64,000 bases of DNA from Schoenobius gigantellus (lineage: Eukaryota; Arthropoda; Insecta; Lepidoptera; Crambidae): positions 12,957,001-13,021,000 of the forward strand of contig OZ012550.1 in assembly GCA_963935595.1 (NCBI GenBank). The letters run 5' to 3'. Numbering within the stretch: position 1 is the first letter of the stretch; each line of letters starts with the position of its first letter. A program made the position numbers and the translations under genes. The notes below the pieces were generated by a model that saw only the letters and a program-made list of their open reading frames with translations, did no database searches and was not told the DNA's origin. Shown piece after piece: positions 10,401-20,824 of this stretch.

Positions 10401-13400
10401 CTTTTCACTAATTTTGAACATAAACGTGTTAAATTTTGAGTAAATGTTTATTTTTACCAAATAATGCCCCCTATAACAATTTCTTTTTATTACCTCTTAT
10501 TAATCTTATAACCTTTTCAACAAAAAAAAATCAACATTCTGTCTCTAATACATACTTAGCTACGAGGCTTTAATTGAGAGGCCTGCTAACACGCCGTCCC
10601 CTGGCGCCCGCGCCGCTGCCTTTTTGTCAACCGCTGAGGTAGCTTTTCTTAAATTGGAATTTTTTATTGATAAATTGTAGTCTAGTTTCACCCATTTTCG
10701 TTTGTGCACCTTATCCGGGGACACACTGTAGTATGTGTAAGGGTGTTTAGGGCTTGAGGGGTGTTATATTTTACGGAACTCAAGGCAACCCCACCTACTA
10801 GGACTGCATGGTGCCAAGAAAGACACCATACCAGCCTGGTGGAAGATCACCCCATCACCCTTTCTGTGAAAGGCATATGCCCACCAGAGGGTACTTTGTG
10901 TCTAAAGGCTGGGTCAAACCAACTGCGTGCGCGTGACGTGACGTGCGCGTGCGCGTGACGTGACGTGCGCGTGCGCGTGACGTGTGCGTACCAGCACTGT
11001 CACACCGGTTGAAGCGGTTTCGCACACGTCACGCAGAGTAGGTATCGGCTGCGTGCGCGACGTCACAAATTAGTTAATAGGCGACGTGGCGTGTGCTCTT
11101 CAGAGAAACTATATTAACGTTTTCCATAATAATTATTATTTTTGAGCAGAACGACAAAAAAATGTTGTTGCTTCTTTGCCAAGAATCGTCACCTAGTGCA
11201 AAAAGACTTTGGGTCTACGATAATCTTTTGTTTATATTATAAACAAAAGAAGAGAGGTAGGCAGTGAATATCACGCACTATGATTTTTAGAGCTTGTGTC
11301 TTATGAAGATTGTTTTAATTGGTATTTTCATATGCCAAGAAGATCGTATGTTTTTATATTCCTTGTGCTTAGGATTATACAGGAATTCATATTTTCTCAC
11401 AATTTCAATTAATTTTTATTTTATTTCGGTATCCATGGCGAGGAAAACTAATTTCAATGGCATTATTTGTAAATAAATACAACTAAGCACGCGCGTGCAT
11501 ACTCGCAGCACTGACGCTTGCGTGCGCGTGAGTGCCCGGTGTGACATTCAACAGGAAACATAATATAATACAACGTCATAAGAGCTCTCACGTGAGCGAA
11601 GTTGCCGCTCCGCTCTGCGCGTGCACGCAGTCAGTTTGTCAACGAGATGCAGCTCTGCGTGGGCGTGGCAGCAAGTGTTACGCCACGCACACGTCATGCA
11701 GCCGATCTGACATCGCCCATAGAACTTCATACAATACAACTAGTGCGTGCACGCACACGTCACGTGCACGCAATTGGTGTGCTCCGCGCTTAAAACTGGG
11801 TTGGCCCCTTTATCTGTTTTCTCCATAGAACTTCAAAATGTTATACAAATCAATGTAATTTTTTTTAAAATTGTATTTTGAAATCTATTTTTGTTGCAGG
11901 TCTGACTTGAAACAATTGATGAATAAGATTATATTATTAATATTGCTCACTTGCATGTTTCCATAGCCCTCTTAAAGCCTTCCTCAAACGGGTTGACATT
12001 TTGCAAGTCCTGAAATAGTCCTACTTCCTCACAATTCCTAATAAATCTTGTTGGAGTAGGTGTCTGGTCAGCTGTAAATAAATTGAACATTTTATTTCTT
12101 TTAAGCATGTATTGCATATGTAAATAATGTATAGAATAAACTGCTATTGTAAAAGTTATTAAAGGCATTAACACTTACAAAATATTCAGGAATAAAACTT
12201 GAGTATTGTAAGAGCAGTAATAGCTACAAAGTAATATAGCATAACTTTTCAATATATCCTCATTTAGGACATTATATCGATAGTACATGAAGTTATCACC
12301 TCATATCTAATAAACATTTAAGAAATTTCGTATAGGTCCATTGAGTAACATTTTTTTCGCACTTGGAAAAAAGAAAGAAACAGTCATATTTGCCCGATAG
12401 AGCAAAAGAATATGTTCCTAAACGTTATCAAATGAAGGTAAAGTTTATCGGATCTCTAGCATAGGAAAGGATTTAGATTAGCAACCCACGATTTGGGGGG
12501 TAGGCGGAGGAGGGGAGGGGTTGGGGAGGAACTACCTCCCTGTACCACTCCCCCCTCTCGGCGACAAACCTAACCTCAAAATGTTTTGGAAAAGGTTGGG
12601 TTGTGTATTTTATCATGTTTGTGCCACACCTTGAACCTATTTACGAATAAGATGTTAAAATTGGAAGATCAAAGAATTAATAACATGATTTCAGTTAGTA
12701 ACATTAAATTTAATATATTTGTCATTTTAATTAGTTATATTGCTTAAAACAAATTGATTTAGTATCAATGCTCAATGTAATGAAACGCATCTCACTAAAA
12801 AATGGCGAAATCTATAGGGGCTTTGCCATCAAATACAAGATAGAAGAAACATAATCGATATTTTTCATAGAAAATTACAAACTTTAATTAATTATAATAA
12901 ACTATATGTTTCCGAAAAGTAAAACTTCACAAATCTATTTAAATAAATATAGTCTGTTTGATGATAAGTATCTGAATCAGCAAATCGTGGGTTGTTAATC
13001 TAAATGTGAACCTGAATGTTCCCCTAATTCCATACATTTCTATTACCTACTGTCAAGCACAAAAGATGCTCAAGGGTCGAAATGCAGGGCTCCAGTATAA
13101 GATGTATTGTCAATAAATTTATAGTTTTAATCTTTCACAAATGAAATTCGAATAATCGACAAAATAACTAATTACATCAACTTTAATGAATGTAACTATT
13201 TGTGATCTAAGTATTTTGTGATCTAGAGTAAAAATTGATTTATTTTATGCTTTTGGTGATAATGATACTGTCAAAAATAGGAAATTTACCAACGAAAGCT
13301 GCCTTTTGCTCCAACCCAAGTTGCAGGTACATATCATGTTTCTTTGTATGCACTGTTAGGTGATCTTCGTTGGTGAATGTCATGCCGCAGTCTGGTATGT

Positions 13401-13431
13401 TACATGCAAACGGTTTTTGCGGTTCCACCAT
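7428..13431 (-). CDS. Atf-2: ATF2-family bZIP transcription factor, six coding exons
   Basis: Exons in transcription order are 13431-13269, 12071-11951, 9460-9320, 9026-7935, 7858-7713 and 7471-7428. All introns are GT-AG and phases agree, giving 568 aa. Residues 10-32 form a C2H2 finger (C10, C15, H28, H32). Exon 1 joins exon 2 to give DQTPTPTRF, the ATF2 activation motif whose two Thr (58 and 60 here) are the known p38/JNK targets. NCEEVGLF follows. A Ser/Thr/Asn-rich middle leads to a basic region and leucine zipper at about 490-545 (Leu every seventh residue). In the family such proteins bind CRE/AP-1-like sites as dimers in stress signalling. Oddity: the Asn invariant in bZIP basic regions is not in register. 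The start is the first ATG after an in-frame stop, placing the finger at the N-terminus as in vertebrate ATF2. The last 14-codon exon is the least certain part; introns 1 and 2 hold MITEs. Confidence 0.9.
9725..9872. mobile_element. Small imperfect palindrome (MITE-like) in Atf-2 intron 2
   Basis: The left arm begins AAAACACATAAACTATGG near 9725. The right arm, reverse-complemented, begins AAAACACATAGTCGATGG. Arms are imperfect over about 35 bp. No coding content. Confidence 0.5.
10118..10728. mobile_element. Tc1/mariner-type MITE (CAGTGTGTCCCCGG family), copy 1
   Basis: TIRs of about 58 bp begin CAGTGTGTCCCCGGATAA at both ends and are flanked by TA on each side (10116-10117, 10729-10730), as for Tc1/mariner-like elements. 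No transposase frame is present. It lies in Atf-2 intron 2. A longer relative is at 16763-18376. Confidence 0.8.
10904..11811. mobile_element. CpG-rich element with inverted ends and a 22-bp tandem repeat
   Basis: The left end begins AAAGGCTGGGTCAAACCAAC. The right end, reverse-complemented, begins AAAGGGGCCAACCCAG and then has TGCGTGCACGTGACGTG, matching the left subterminal TGCGTGCGCGTGACGTG. At 10926-10985 a unit of about 22 bp made of GTGACGTGACGTGCGCG is repeated. An AT-rich core (11100-11470) separates two CpG-rich arms. This looks like a non-autonomous DNA element in Atf-2 intron 2; superfamily unknown. Confidence 0.5.
12471..13005. mobile_element. MITE in Atf-2 intron 1
   Basis: A 25-bp inverted repeat with one mismatch lies at 12471-12495 and 12981-13005, beginning ATTTAGATTA and running into CAACCCACGATTTG. 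No coding content. An internal stretch at about 12490-12660 is shared, inverted, with 28140-28320. Confidence 0.7.
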
Positions 13432-13980
13432 TCTAAGCACTTAAAGACTATTGTGAGATTAAAGATAAAAGGATTTAATTCACCCTCAGTCAGTAGGAGA
13501 TCATTGTTTTGTAGCAATATTTCACAAACGCTATAATTTTGTCTGCCTTTTGTGAAATATTTATGCAGTCAAACGAAATAAAAACTTTACACGTTTCACA
13601 CTAATTGGGCCATAATCTTTTCATAAATTATTTATTGAAGAATTAAAAACTTTCGCCTTATTTTATTTGACACATGTCTTTGAATGACATTTGACAATTT
13701 TTTTTTTCGATCCGTATAAGTAATATAGGGGTGAGCATGTGATGCAACAACTGAAAAGTTCAATTGTTATTTCAATTGGAAGACAACAAAAAATCTAGAG
13801 AAATAATATTTGGGGGTTCGATCATTTTGCATTTTACTTTATTTTTTTCGTATTTATTACTCGCTTAATCCGGAAATATTTGAAAATCCAAAATGGTCCT
13901 GAAATGGGCAGCGATTTTTAATAGACTTCCCATCATTTTTTTTTACTACAATGTCAGTTTTTTAATTTTTATAGAGACAA

Positions 13981-14141
13981 TGGTGTCGATTCTGAAGCAC
14001 AACTTACTAAACTAAACTAATTTGACAGCACTAAAAATAAAGCCGTCACTTTTAATCCTTTAGAGAAAAACAGAGATGGCAATAGTTTTAATCCTGTCAA
14101 ATTAGTTTAGTTTAATAAGTTGTGCTTCAGAATCGACACCA
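13981..14141. mobile_element. Snap-back MITE, TGGTGTCGATTCTG family, copy 1
   Basis: The two 48-bp arms (13981-14028 and 14094-14141) are nearly perfect inverted repeats around a short loop. Terminal sequence is TGGTGTCGATTCTGAAGC. A relative with the same 14-bp terminus but a different interior is at 15310-15453. Confidence 0.75.
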
Positions 14142-14461
14142 ATGACATAAACCAACAAAAATCATATGATTACACTTACGATGTTTTTGAAATAAGCATG
14201 TTTTGATAATCATTAAAGGGCTAATAAAATTCTGAAAAAAAACTAATTTTTAAGTTTAGTCTCTTATTTATTTAATATATATACGTGCATAACTTCAACA
14301 AATAGAATACCAATTAAGATAATTTTTGTGTTCGTTATTGTCAAATGTCACCTGTGACATTACGGTTGCGGTCCGCAAGACGATGATATCGATATTATCG
14401 CGATAACAGCCGGTCCGCATGAACGTTAGCGCGTTCACGACATCTGTCATTACGTCATAGA

Positions 14462-14469
14462 TGACGTCA
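14462..14469. promoter_or_regulatory. Consensus CRE (TGACGTCA) upstream of Atf-2
   Basis: Perfect palindromic CRE octamer, about 1.0 kb upstream of the Atf-2 start codon and 147 bp before the ATG at 14616. CREB/ATF bZIP dimers bind this octamer. Function here is inference; the segment may be part of a repeat. Confidence 0.3.
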
Positions 14470-14615
14470 CTGAAGCCGCCATTTTGCGCTAACATCGACC
14501 ATGCCCCAGAGCGTTATCGTTGTAAGCGAACTGTCAAGTGTCAAATTAAACCGCCAATGCATAAGTATTTTGAACTTTTGATACTAATAAATTATTTATA
14601 AAAAAGTTAAGAAAA

Positions 14616-14694
14616 ATGGATTTGGTTGAACTGGTGGTGGGAACAGTCGTGGAGCTTTCTCTTACTCTACGACAACAAAACAGAGATTGCAACG
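14616..14694 (+). CDS. Possible first coding exon of an unrecognised gene
   Basis: ATG (14616) opens 26 codons reading MDLVELVVGTVVELSLTL and ending RDCN, followed by a good donor (AACG|GTAAGC, phase 1). It lies head-to-head with Atf-2. The ATG is preceded by AAAA, as is common in insects. I found no convincing partner exon on the plus strand before the piggyBac relic at 19.5 kb, and I do not recognise the peptide. It could be a chance ORF beside a GTAAG. Confidence 0.3.
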
Positions 14695-14699
14695 GTAAG

Positions 14700-15309
14700 C
14701 AATATGTTTTGTTGTGTGTAAATAGAGTTCGTTAGATAAGTGATGGTCCATAAGAGTAGGTACCTAGCTAGATCTAGAAAAAAAAAAGAATGTTTGAATA
14801 ATAAAACCGATATACAACATTCACTAAAAACAGAGTATCTACTGAGAAAGTAGAGTAATAATATTCTACTTCCTAAAACAATTTATGTACTGATGTAATA
14901 AATTCGCAGAGTACTTTTTTGGAAAACTGAAATTTGAGGTTAGCTAGCAGTTTCGTTAGCGCGCTAAAAGTCGGTCCGCATGATAATCTGTCACAAACTG
15001 TCATTTGTCGATTTTAGCGGGCTAACGAATGCGAACCGGGCGTGAGCGCTGTGAACACTATAATCAAAATTATTCTCATGCGGACCACACCATAAAACTA
15101 TTGTTTTGGGGTACGTTTGAAAACGAGTAATATTTACTCGGGGTAGAGTGAATTTCACCCGATGGCGTTCGAGAACCACCCGAGTGAAACCGAGGGTAAC
15201 CGACCAATTACTCCGCTCGTATTTCTGAACGCATTAGTGAAGAGTAATTTTCGCCTGACAGGAGTGAATTTCTCTCGGCCTCCAGTCAGCGTTAAATTTT
15301 ACCTGACAT
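14700..15309. other. Noncoding, repeat-like
   Basis: AT-rich to 14940, then a CpG-richer segment (14950-15060) with short inverted pieces around TTAGCG and GGTCCGCATG that echo 14400-14440. It looks like old MITE debris. No gene seen. Confidence 0.4.
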
Positions 15310-15453
15310 TGGTGTCGATTCTGGCATGATTCTCTAAACCTAAAACTAAATTTGACAACAGTCTATCCTTGTCATACTCTATACAAAATGACAAGGAGAG
15401 ACTGTTGTCAAATTTAGTTTTAGGTGTAAAGAATCATGCCAGAATCGATACCA
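15310..15453. mobile_element. Snap-back MITE, TGGTGTCGATTCTG family, copy 2
   Basis: A 144-bp palindrome with arms of about 60 bp and termini TGGTGTCGATTCTGGC and its complement (one mismatch, GATACCA). The interior differs from copy 1 at 13981, so the two share only their ends. Confidence 0.75.
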
Positions 15454-15793
15454 TTGACAGTTAACTGTTCTGTGATCTGTGGCTACTGATTTCGTCTTTT
15501 CGTCAAAGTTAATGTTTACAAATGTTAAGTAAAGCTTTGTGTAGTTGTAAAATAAAGCAAGTTCGCGTTGCAAAACACAAGTAGTCTGCTTTTCGTTTTT
15601 AACTGACAGAACCAGTTTGAAAACTCGTGAAGTGCGAAAATCACTCGCTAGCGTTTGAAAACCAGTTAAACTTCTCTTTCTCGCAATATATCTATACTTT
15701 TCTTTTTTACCTCACCTTTTTTTGAAAACCTCACGGGTTTTCGAACGGCCCCCTAATCTAATGTCATGATGAGTGCGGTCCATAATTTGATAT

Positions 15794-16174
15794 CAGAGGC
15801 GCGTTCAGCGCCTCTGGGTGTAGTTGTCCGGTTGTTTTTTAACTCGCTCAAAGGCATTGAACGGATTGCAGCAACCAAATCTTTTATCTCCCTCTTTCAC
15901 ATGATTTTTTATTTCTCTCTCTTTCTAGTAGATGTCATTATAGAATATGGCCGCCAATATCATCCAATCGCATAAGAGTATTTCAGTCATAAACGTCATA
16001 AACGTCAGAGCGTTTTACAACCATCAAATTCGATGGTTGTTCGGTTGTAACTCGCGCCGACACTCAAAGGTCTTGAACGGGCCGGTTGTTTCACCCGGTT
16101 GTCACGCTCGAAGGCATTGAACGGGGTTAGAGCGAAAAGTTGTACTTCGCGCGAAGGCTCTGAACGCGCCTCAG
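15794..16174. mobile_element. hAT-like MITE (CAGAGGCGCGTTCAG family), copy 1
   Basis: The ends are inverted CAGAGGCGCGTTCAG repeats. The interior matches, inverted, the element at 23925-24297 along its whole length and a diverged copy near 57420-57690. The CAGNGG terminus suggests hAT, but I cannot see an 8-bp duplication. Confidence 0.75.
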
Positions 16175-16762
16175 CGCACGTGTGCGCTTAAACAATCGGT
16201 CCAAAATTGCTGATGTGCGTATTTGTAAGTGGTATGACGTAATCGATGACGTCACCGATTGAAGCTGACAGTGCTAACAGAAAAGAGGTAGTGCGCTGTC
16301 TCTAGTATTGTCAATGTCAAAGTCAATATCAGTTATATTTTTATTTTAGTTTGTTCGAATTTTTTTTTTCATTATATTATCTATAAGTAATAGAGAAGTG
16401 CTCTGTAAAGATACTGGAGGCACAATACATGTTACTCTCCAATTTTTCTTTTCAAATAACATTGACTGTCATCTTGACAGACTCACACATCGAATGCTCG
16501 GTCCAAAATTGATCTGAGTGCTTACGTCCGTGAGCAGTGCAAACGATTTGAATGGGTTGTTTGCATGCATGCAAACGTTTGCGCTGTTTTCAGATTATGG
16601 ACCACACCCGATAACGATAGCGAGTGATCGCTTTGAGTTAGGCGGTACGGACGCGGGTAATATAACATATTTTTTTAACAAATCTAACAGATTTTATTTT
16701 GGTGTTATAATATGAAAAGTAAGTGAATGAATGAGACAAAAGACTGTGACAGATCTTCATTA
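16175..16762. other. Noncoding spacer with a second CRE octamer
   Basis: No gene seen. TGACGTCA occurs at 16247-16254, close to a TGACGTAA. The stretch contains a few direct and inverted short repeats but no clear element boundary. Confidence 0.4.
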
Positions 16763-17298
16763 CAGTGTGTCCCCGGATAAGGTGCACAAATGAAAATGGG
16801 TGAAACTAGACTACAATTTATCGATAAAAATAAGATTTTTTTTTAAATTAAATTGTATTTAATATTGATTTTAATTTTTTTATTCTCTTTTTAAGACCTT
16901 TTGTGTTTGTAAAAATGTAACATTGTAACCACTGCGTGGATTTTGTTCAAATAAAAACAATAATGATGACAAAAGATTAACACTGTATGGTAAATAAAAA
17001 AAAGTACATATTTTCCGCACATTGGACAATGAAGCGTTTCGGACCCACTGAGTCTAACACGTTTTAAAGTCCCTAACGCGCTCCCCTCCCGCAGCCGTTC
17101 TTTGTTCCGCGATAGTGAAGTGAATAGCTGAACACAATGTAAAAAAATCTACCTGAGCGATGACGTAAGCGGCGCGTTAGCAGGCCCCTCAATTAAAGCT
17201 CCGTAGCTGAGCATGTATTACAGACAGAATGTTGATTTTTTTTGTTGAAAAGGTTATAAGATCTGGATTAATAAGAGGTAATAAAAAGAAATTGTTAT

Positions 17299-17634
17299 CA
17301 TCATCATCATCATCACAGCTCATATACGTCCCCACCGAGGGGTTCGAGCCTACCCTATGTTAGGGTGATTAGGCCTTAGTCAACCACGCTGGCCCAGTGC
17401 GGATTGGTCGACTTCACATACATCATTGAATTTCTTCGCAGATATATGCAGGTTGCCTCACGATGTTTTCCTTCACCGTAGGAGCGTCAGACAAATGTAC
17501 ATATGAAATTCGAAACGAAAAACACATTGGTACATGGCGGGTCTCGAACCCCGACCCCCCGATTGGAAGGCAAGTGCCGAGTCCACAGCGCCACCGACGC
17601 TCACTAGTCCACAGCACCACCGACGCTCACTGAA
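17299..17634 (-). mobile_element. tRNA-derived SINE, minus orientation
   Basis: A 19-bp perfect target duplication (AATAAAAAGAAATTGTTAT) at 17280-17298 and 17635-17653 brackets it. Read on the minus strand it starts with a tRNA-like head containing GTGGCGCTGTGGAC (A-box region) and GGTTCGAGACC (B box) and ends in a (GAT)n tail. The head is partly duplicated. A second copy is at 32996-33289. Confidence 0.85.
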
Positions 17635-17745
17635 AATAAAAAGAAATTGTTATAGGGGGCATTATTTGGAAAAAATAAACATTTACTCAAAATTTTACAC
17701 TTTTATGTTCAAAATTAGTAAAAAAAATGTTTTTCTCCCTATTAG

Positions 17746-18117
17746 ATAGCCGTAGTAATAGATCATTGTATAACTTTTTCTCTATGTTTACTGTTTATCA
17801 TAAGTACCTATTCTATTACACGAATTCCCAAAAAAACAGATATTTATCTTGTTTGGGAATTACTGGACAATATTTCTGATTGTCATTTTTACTTTGTTTC
17901 TTATGTAGTATGTAGCCTGCATTAGATTATAAATAAGCATTTAATATACTCGTACAACCTAGTTTGTAACTGTCGCTGTCGTTCATCAGTTGAGACACAG
18001 GATCTCCCTAGTTCGATTGATGGATGGTGGTGATGGAACAAATTTTGAATCAAGCTGTAACTATGTACCCATAAGAAGCAATCAATAAAGTTTTATTATT
18101 ATTATTATATTATTATT
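17746..18117 (+). mobile_element. Probable 5'-truncated LINE tail
   Basis: It interrupts the arm of the long-TIR element: flanking sequence matches copy 1 on both sides. It ends with AATAAAGTTTTATTATTATT, a tail typical of RTE/CR1-type LINE 3' ends. No coding part remains. Confidence 0.5.
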
Positions 18118-18376
18118 GACTGCTTTTATGTACTTTTTTTTATTTACCATACAGTGTTAATCTTTTGGCATCATTATTTTTTTTATTTAAACAAAATCCA
18201 CGCAGTGGTTACAATGTTACAATTTTACAAACACAAAAGGTCTTAAAAAGAGAATAAAAAAATAAAAAATCAATATTAAATACAATTTTATTTTAAAAAA
18301 GAATCTCTTTTTTATCGATAAATTGTAGTCTAGTTTCATCCATTTTCGTTTGTGCACCTTATCCGGGGACACACTG

Positions 18377-19477
18377 CATATTGACAAAACATTGTCAGAC
18401 TGACGGTCAGTTTTTCAGTCAGCAGTTGATAACGGACCTTACGTCATAATATAAATCTATCCATACTGTCAAGATTTTGAAAATATTTACGAAAAACAAA
18501 TTTGGAGGTACGAAGTTCATCGGATCAGCTAGTATAATACAAAAATACGTCCTCATATCCTGTGCTCATCTAATAATAATTCTTAAATGTGTGATTTTCA
18601 GCGGTTTTATTGATTCTAAATGTAAAAAAAAATTAAACCGACCTTGAAAATAACAAAAAGTCATAAATAATATAACAATACATGCAACATCACATTTTTA
18701 TACTGAAGTTGATGCCAAATTTTAATATATGCGTATTAGAATTTGAACCAAGCAAGCCAAACACCAGAATAACTTAAATAAAACGTCTTTCACTCTAAAT
18801 AGTATCAAAAAATTGTTCCCGAACTCCTAACCTACCAGAAATCTTCCATCATCAGATATGATGACTACCAGATGTAAATACCTGAACATCTTCAGGAAAA
18901 AACATGAAACACGTTGTACGTGTCTGTGAAATTTAAAGGATTTCTTCGATTTTCCTGGGATCCCAATATCAGATCGCACAATAAAACACTAAACATTAGT
19001 CTATTAAACTACATGATTACCGCCTAATCCGTAGCGTATAGTCTTCCCGTTGGTCCTTGTTCCTTACAGATTCACAATACCTACCTAATTGGTTAAATTA
19101 GCCACGCGTGCACTTGCATCGCGGAAGCACGCTCAATAACAAGCTTAACACTAACTTGTTAGACTAATGTTTAGTGATGTACCCCACCCACGGGTAGTGA
19201 CTGGCGGTCAAAGGTATGTATATGTATATATTGTTATACACTAAATATATTGTTTTGTATGAAATCTTTATCATATAAACAAGTAAACTACAATTAAAAA
19301 CATTAAACAAACTCTAAATATAAGACGTTTATACAAAAGGCTAACTTATCCCGTACAGAGATCTTTTCCAGTCTCATTTTCATTTTTCGTACGATTATAG
19401 GCCAGAATTAATACTCCGTGTAGGTAATTATTCCACTTTCAGTGCAACATATTTCGGTACATTTGTTTATTTTTTAA
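18377..19477. other. Noncoding spacer
   Basis: No gene recognised. Around 18500-18540 a segment ending GGTACGAAGTTCATCG and ATCAGCTAGT resembles the 3' end of abundant lepidopteran Helitron-like or short retro-repeats. The rest is AT-rich. Confidence 0.4.
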
Positions 19478-20040
19478 GATGGATTTGATTAGAGAGCAAG
19501 ATAAAATATTACAGTTTTTGAATGAAAGTAATGATGAAGTTAATGCATAACAGATCGATGTAATTTCGGATTCAAAAAGCAAAGATAACTCAGAAAATGA
19601 AGTGCAAATAATCCTGACCAAATTGAAAAACAATGGTAATTCTGGTTTCATACAAACCGAAGTAAAAAAGTTATTTATTTGGTGTCTACTGCTCATGATC
19701 AACCACACAAAAATAATACTACCCACAAGCCAGAGATAATTCATTTCTATAAAAAAGCACAAAGCGAGCTGTAGATACCCGTCGATTAGATGTGTGCAGG
19801 CATAAATTGTAGTCGCAAAACTAATAGATGGCCTCAATTTGTATTTATATTTTGAATCTATCTGTTATTAACACATATGCAATACATGTTTCAAATGTTG
19901 TGAGTTGACGACAAAAACCCATTTAACGTAGACAATTTTTGCAAGAATAAGCAGACACACTAACTGAACCCTGGTTGAAGGAACTTCTTAATACTATTAC
20001 TTTGAAGAGGACTATGAAAACCAGCATCAGTAATATCATA
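19478..20040 (+). pseudogene. piggyBac-like transposase relic
   Basis: Plus-strand translation gives an acidic start MDLIREQDKILQFLNES, then after decay IIHFYKKAQSE, then NCSRKTNRWP followed by INTYAIHV. These resemble the N-terminus and the conserved C-terminal core of piggyBac-like transposases (FY.K...GVD, SRKT.RWP, N.Y). Several in-frame stops are present and the central catalytic part is missing. TTAA ends were not located. Confidence 0.65.
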
Positions 20041-20527
20041 AAAATTGAAGATATACTTAGCACATCTCAGTCTCATCTCAACTAGAAATGCACTTTACGC
20101 CTTTTCTCCATATAAAAAGCATAGGATAACTAAATAGTCCCGCCACTCCTCCACGAAAACTATTTGTATCGAACATTCCATACAACATTCCATATGATAA
20201 GTGCAAAGAGTAATTTTTTTTAGTTTTTTTTTCGTATTGTTTAATGTATAAAATGATTTTTCTATCATCATGTGATATTTTCTAAAAATTAATTAAAATT
20301 TAGAGTGGTTTCATTTTGTAGTTTGCCAGACTAATACTTAGTGACAGAATAACTCTTTAATACTTCAGTCAGTCTTTAATAATTAAATTAAAAATTCCAC
20401 ACATTATCATAAAAATAAAAAAGCAGTCTAAAATAAATCAAATATATAATAAATTATAATATTTCTAACTTATTAACAAACATAAATTGCAATAAAATAA
20501 CAAACAGCGATTTTTTTAATCAAATTT
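20041..20527. other. AT-rich spacer
   Basis: Very AT-rich sequence; nothing recognised. It would hold the 3' UTR of the minus-strand exon that ends at 20528 if that exon is real. Confidence 0.4.
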
Positions 20528-20824
20528 CTAATTTTGTTGACTTTGAACAAATTTCCTGTACGACATATTTGAATGAAGCTTAGGAATGTGTGCACTGCTG
20601 ATATTGCTTGTGAAATATGAAGTATATCTCTCTGGAGCGTATCCATGTATTTTGCCTTGGTGAGGACTATACAGTTCCGAATCTCTTGATAATCCTCTGT
20701 CAAAGAGTGGAAATACTGTGGATCTTTTCTTTCTCGGTGAATCCTGCATCTGTTGTGTTGGGTAAGGGTCAACGTATCTTCGTGGGTTAATATCGTTGCC
20801 ATCCGCTGTCGGGAAGATCGTTGG
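20528..20824 (-). CDS. Possible alternative terminal exon of the SVWC gene
   Basis: Directly after an acceptor (TTTTATTAATAG) a frame of 98 codons runs to a TAG at 20528. Its start is in phase 0. It reads PTIFPTADGNDINPRRYVDP, later SPRKKRSTVFPLF, and is rich in Ser, Tyr, Pro and basic residues. Exon 2 of the neighbouring gene (signal peptide) ends in phase 0, so exon 2 could splice to it and encode a secreted peptide with an RKKR processing-type site. A second frame in the same exon (stop near 20473) would fit phase 2 splicing from exon 5. Neither is proven; it could also belong to another gene. Confidence 0.35.
   Translation of the reverse strand, partial: PTIFPTADGNDINPRRYVDPYPTQQMQDSPRKKRSTVFPLFDRGLSRDSELYSPHQGKIHGYAPERYTSYFTSNISSAHIPKLHSNMSYRKFVQSQQN

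Larger units (their letters stand above)
13432..14615. other. Upstream region of Atf-2 with snap-back element and CRE
   Basis: This stretch should hold the Atf-2 5' UTR and promoter (minus strand) and possibly the promoter of a plus-strand unit starting near 14616. It contains a 161-bp palindrome (13981-14141) and a CpG-richer segment at 14340-14530 with inverted-repeat character. Confidence 0.45.
16763..18376. mobile_element. Long-TIR CAGTGTGTCCCCGG element, copy 2, with nested SINE and LINE tail
   Basis: It begins and ends with the same TIR as 10118-10728, but here about 240 bp at each end are inverted copies, so the interior of copy 1 corresponds to one arm. A SINE is inserted at 17299-17634 and an A/T-tailed fragment at about 17746-18117. 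TA flanks the left end; the right flank is CA, probably mutated. No transposase seen. Confidence 0.75.

Noticed and set aside
19439..19837. 132-codon minus-strand frame with hydrophobic stretches
   Set aside because: Antisense shadow of the piggyBac transposase relic.
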